NCBI GenBank assembly: GCA_007131465.1
Contig: SLQN01000454.1
Location: forward strand, 1-9,305
Length of the DNA: 9,305 nt
Direction: 5' to 3'
Origin: Paracoccaceae bacterium
Lineage (GTDB): Bacteria > Pseudomonadota > Alphaproteobacteria > Rhodobacterales > Rhodobacteraceae
Each line of letters starts with the position of its first letter. Positions within the stretch are counted from its first letter, which is position 1. A program made the position numbers and the translations under genes. This document shows positions 6,630 to 9,305 of this stretch, piece after piece. Under the pieces are notes generated by a model. The model ran no database searches. It worked only from the letters and a program-made list of their open reading frames with translations, and was not told the origin of the DNA.

Positions 6630-7429
6630 TGCGCGGCTGGTTCCTGCCTGTCACCGTGACGCTGGGGTTCGTGTTCCTCTATGCGCCCATCATCTCGCTG
6701 GTGGTATTTTCCTTCAATGACAGCCGTCTGGTGACCGTCTGGGGCGGGTTCTCGACGCGCTGGTATGGGGAATTGCTGCGCGACCGCCAGATTCTCAGTT
6801 CGGCCTGGGTCAGCCTGCAGGTGGCCTTCGCCAGCGCCACGCTCTCCGTGGTCATCGGCACATTGGGGGCATTTGTGCTGACACGGTTCAGCCGGTTCAC
6901 CGGGCGGTTGTTGCTGACGGGCATGATCACTGCGCCGCTGGTCATGCCAGAGGTGATTACCGGCCTGTCACTGTTGTTGCTGTTCGTGTCGATGGAACTG
7001 ACGCTGGGCTGGCCTGCCGGGCGGGGGCTGACCACGATCATCATTGCGCACACGACCTTCTGCGCGGCCTTTGTCGCCGTGATCGCACAGTCACGCCTGC
7101 GCAGTATGGACGAGTCGCTGGAAGAGGCCGCGCGCGATCTTGGGGCCGGGCCGGTGCGTGTGTTCTTCGATATAACACTGCCTGTGATCGCGCCTGCGCT
7201 GGTGGCGGGCTGGCTTCTGGCCTTTACCCTGTCGCTGGATGATCTGGTCATTGCCAGCTTCGTGTCCGGGCCCGGTGCCTCGACCCTGCCGATGGTGATC
7301 TTCTCGAAAATCCGCCTTGGTGTCAGCCCCGATGTGAACGCGCTGGCGACCATCATCATCGGTTTCGTGCTGGTGGCGGTGCTGATTGCGGGCTGGATGA
7401 TGCGCCGCGCGATGCGCAAGGAGATGTAA
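6629..7429 (+). CDS. potI: Polyamine ABC transporter permease
   Basis: A 266-residue second permease subunit of the polyamine importer. It resembles E. coli PotI throughout: FLYAPIISLVVFSFNDS (17-33), VTVWGGFSTRWYGELLRD (35-52), ITAPLVMPEVITGLSLLLLF (100-119) and the very conserved LSLDDLVIASFVSGPG (201-216). The EAA motif is EAARDLGAGP (166-175). About six membrane helices are apparent (5-28, 60-86, 97-121, 134-155, 186-207, 235-258). ATG 6629 shares one base with the potH stop (TGATG), and GGGAGGA at 6616-6622 lies six bases before it. An in-frame start at 6590 inside potH would add 13 unlike residues and is rejected. It is the last gene of the potFGHI unit; no canonical terminator follows. 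Confidence 0.95.
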   Translation: MRGWFLPVTVTLGFVFLYAPIISLVVFSFNDSRLVTVWGGFSTRWYGELLRDRQILSSAWVSLQVAFASATLSVVIGTLGAFVLTRFSRFTGRLLLTGMITAPLVMPEVITGLSLLLLFVSMELTLGWPAGRGLTTIIIAHTTFCAAFVAVIAQSRLRSMDESLEEAARDLGAGPVRVFFDITLPVIAPALVAGWLLAFTLSLDDLVIASFVSGPGASTLPMVIFSKIRLGVSPDVNALATIIIGFVLVAVLIAGWMMRRAMRKEM

Positions 7430-7456
7430 AGGGAGCGTGCCGTGCCAGCTATAAGG

Positions 7457-7481
7457 TTTTCTGATCGAACAGATCAGAAAA
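7457..7481. promoter_or_regulatory. Perfect 10-bp inverted repeat upstream of katG, candidate operator
   Basis: The arms TTTTCTGATC (7457-7466) and GATCAGAAAA (7472-7481) are exact reverse complements around GAACA. The core CTGA-N9-TCAG fits the TGA-N9-TCA form described for iron-responsive boxes in alphaproteobacteria (RirA or Iron-Rhodo-box types). It lacks the ATAG/CTAT pattern of classic E. coli OxyR sites and the T-N11-A of LysR regulators. The 3' arm ends in A rather than T, so it is not a terminator for potI. The regulator is not identifiable from the window. Confidence 0.55.
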
Positions 7482-7487
7482 AGCGAC

Positions 7488-9305
<1,818 letters not shown>

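Noticed and set aside
7457..7481. Reading the katG-upstream dyad as the pot operon terminator
   Set aside because: The stem is AT-rich and is followed by A residues rather than a U-tract on the plus strand.

Overview
This is high-GC DNA (roughly 60% or more by eye) with tightly packed genes. The gene content and protein sequences point to an alphaproteobacterium, most likely of the Rhodobacteraceae (Rhodobacterales). The best signs are a stand-alone rpsU next to a divergent COQ9-family gene, a short class IV aminotransferase of the type common in that family, and strong Shine-Dalgarno sites with GC-rich spacers. The genus cannot be told from the sequence. No insertion sequence, phage gene, tRNA, rRNA or CRISPR array is visible, and codon use looks even throughout, so this reads as ordinary chromosomal backbone.

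Layout. Bases 1-109 hold no gene I can support. Then come the intrinsic terminator (110-144, acting leftward), a second hairpin (154-171) and rpsU on the minus strand (189-395). A 108-base divergent intergenic region separates rpsU from a plus-strand run: coq9 (504-1202), a PLP class IV branched-chain-type aminotransferase (1269-2132) and a zinc-free PIG3-type quinone oxidoreductase (2216-3208). After a 179-base gap with several small palindromes comes a complete polyamine ABC importer in the E. coli order potF-potG-potH-potI (3388-7429). Last is katG, the bifunctional catalase-peroxidase (7546 to the window end), cut off at codon 586 of an expected 720-740.

How the genes work together. PotF would bind putrescine or a related polyamine in the periplasm, PotH and PotI form the inner-membrane channel, and PotG supplies ATP hydrolysis. 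potG/potH overlap by 4 bases and potH/potI by 1, so the three are probably translationally coupled. potF is set apart from them by a 13-bp perfect stem-loop, the usual arrangement for making more binding protein than membrane components. coq9 (ubiquinone synthesis), the quinone reductase and katG share a loose link to respiration and redox stress, but they are separate units and I infer no pathway from their closeness. katG has its own 116-base upstream region with a perfect 10-bp inverted repeat placed just upstream of a plausible sigma70 promoter.

I do not see a novel multi-gene system here. The points most worth checking are regulatory: the palindrome before katG, the stem-loop inside the pot operon, and a mixed PotF/PotD-like ligand pocket in the binding protein.
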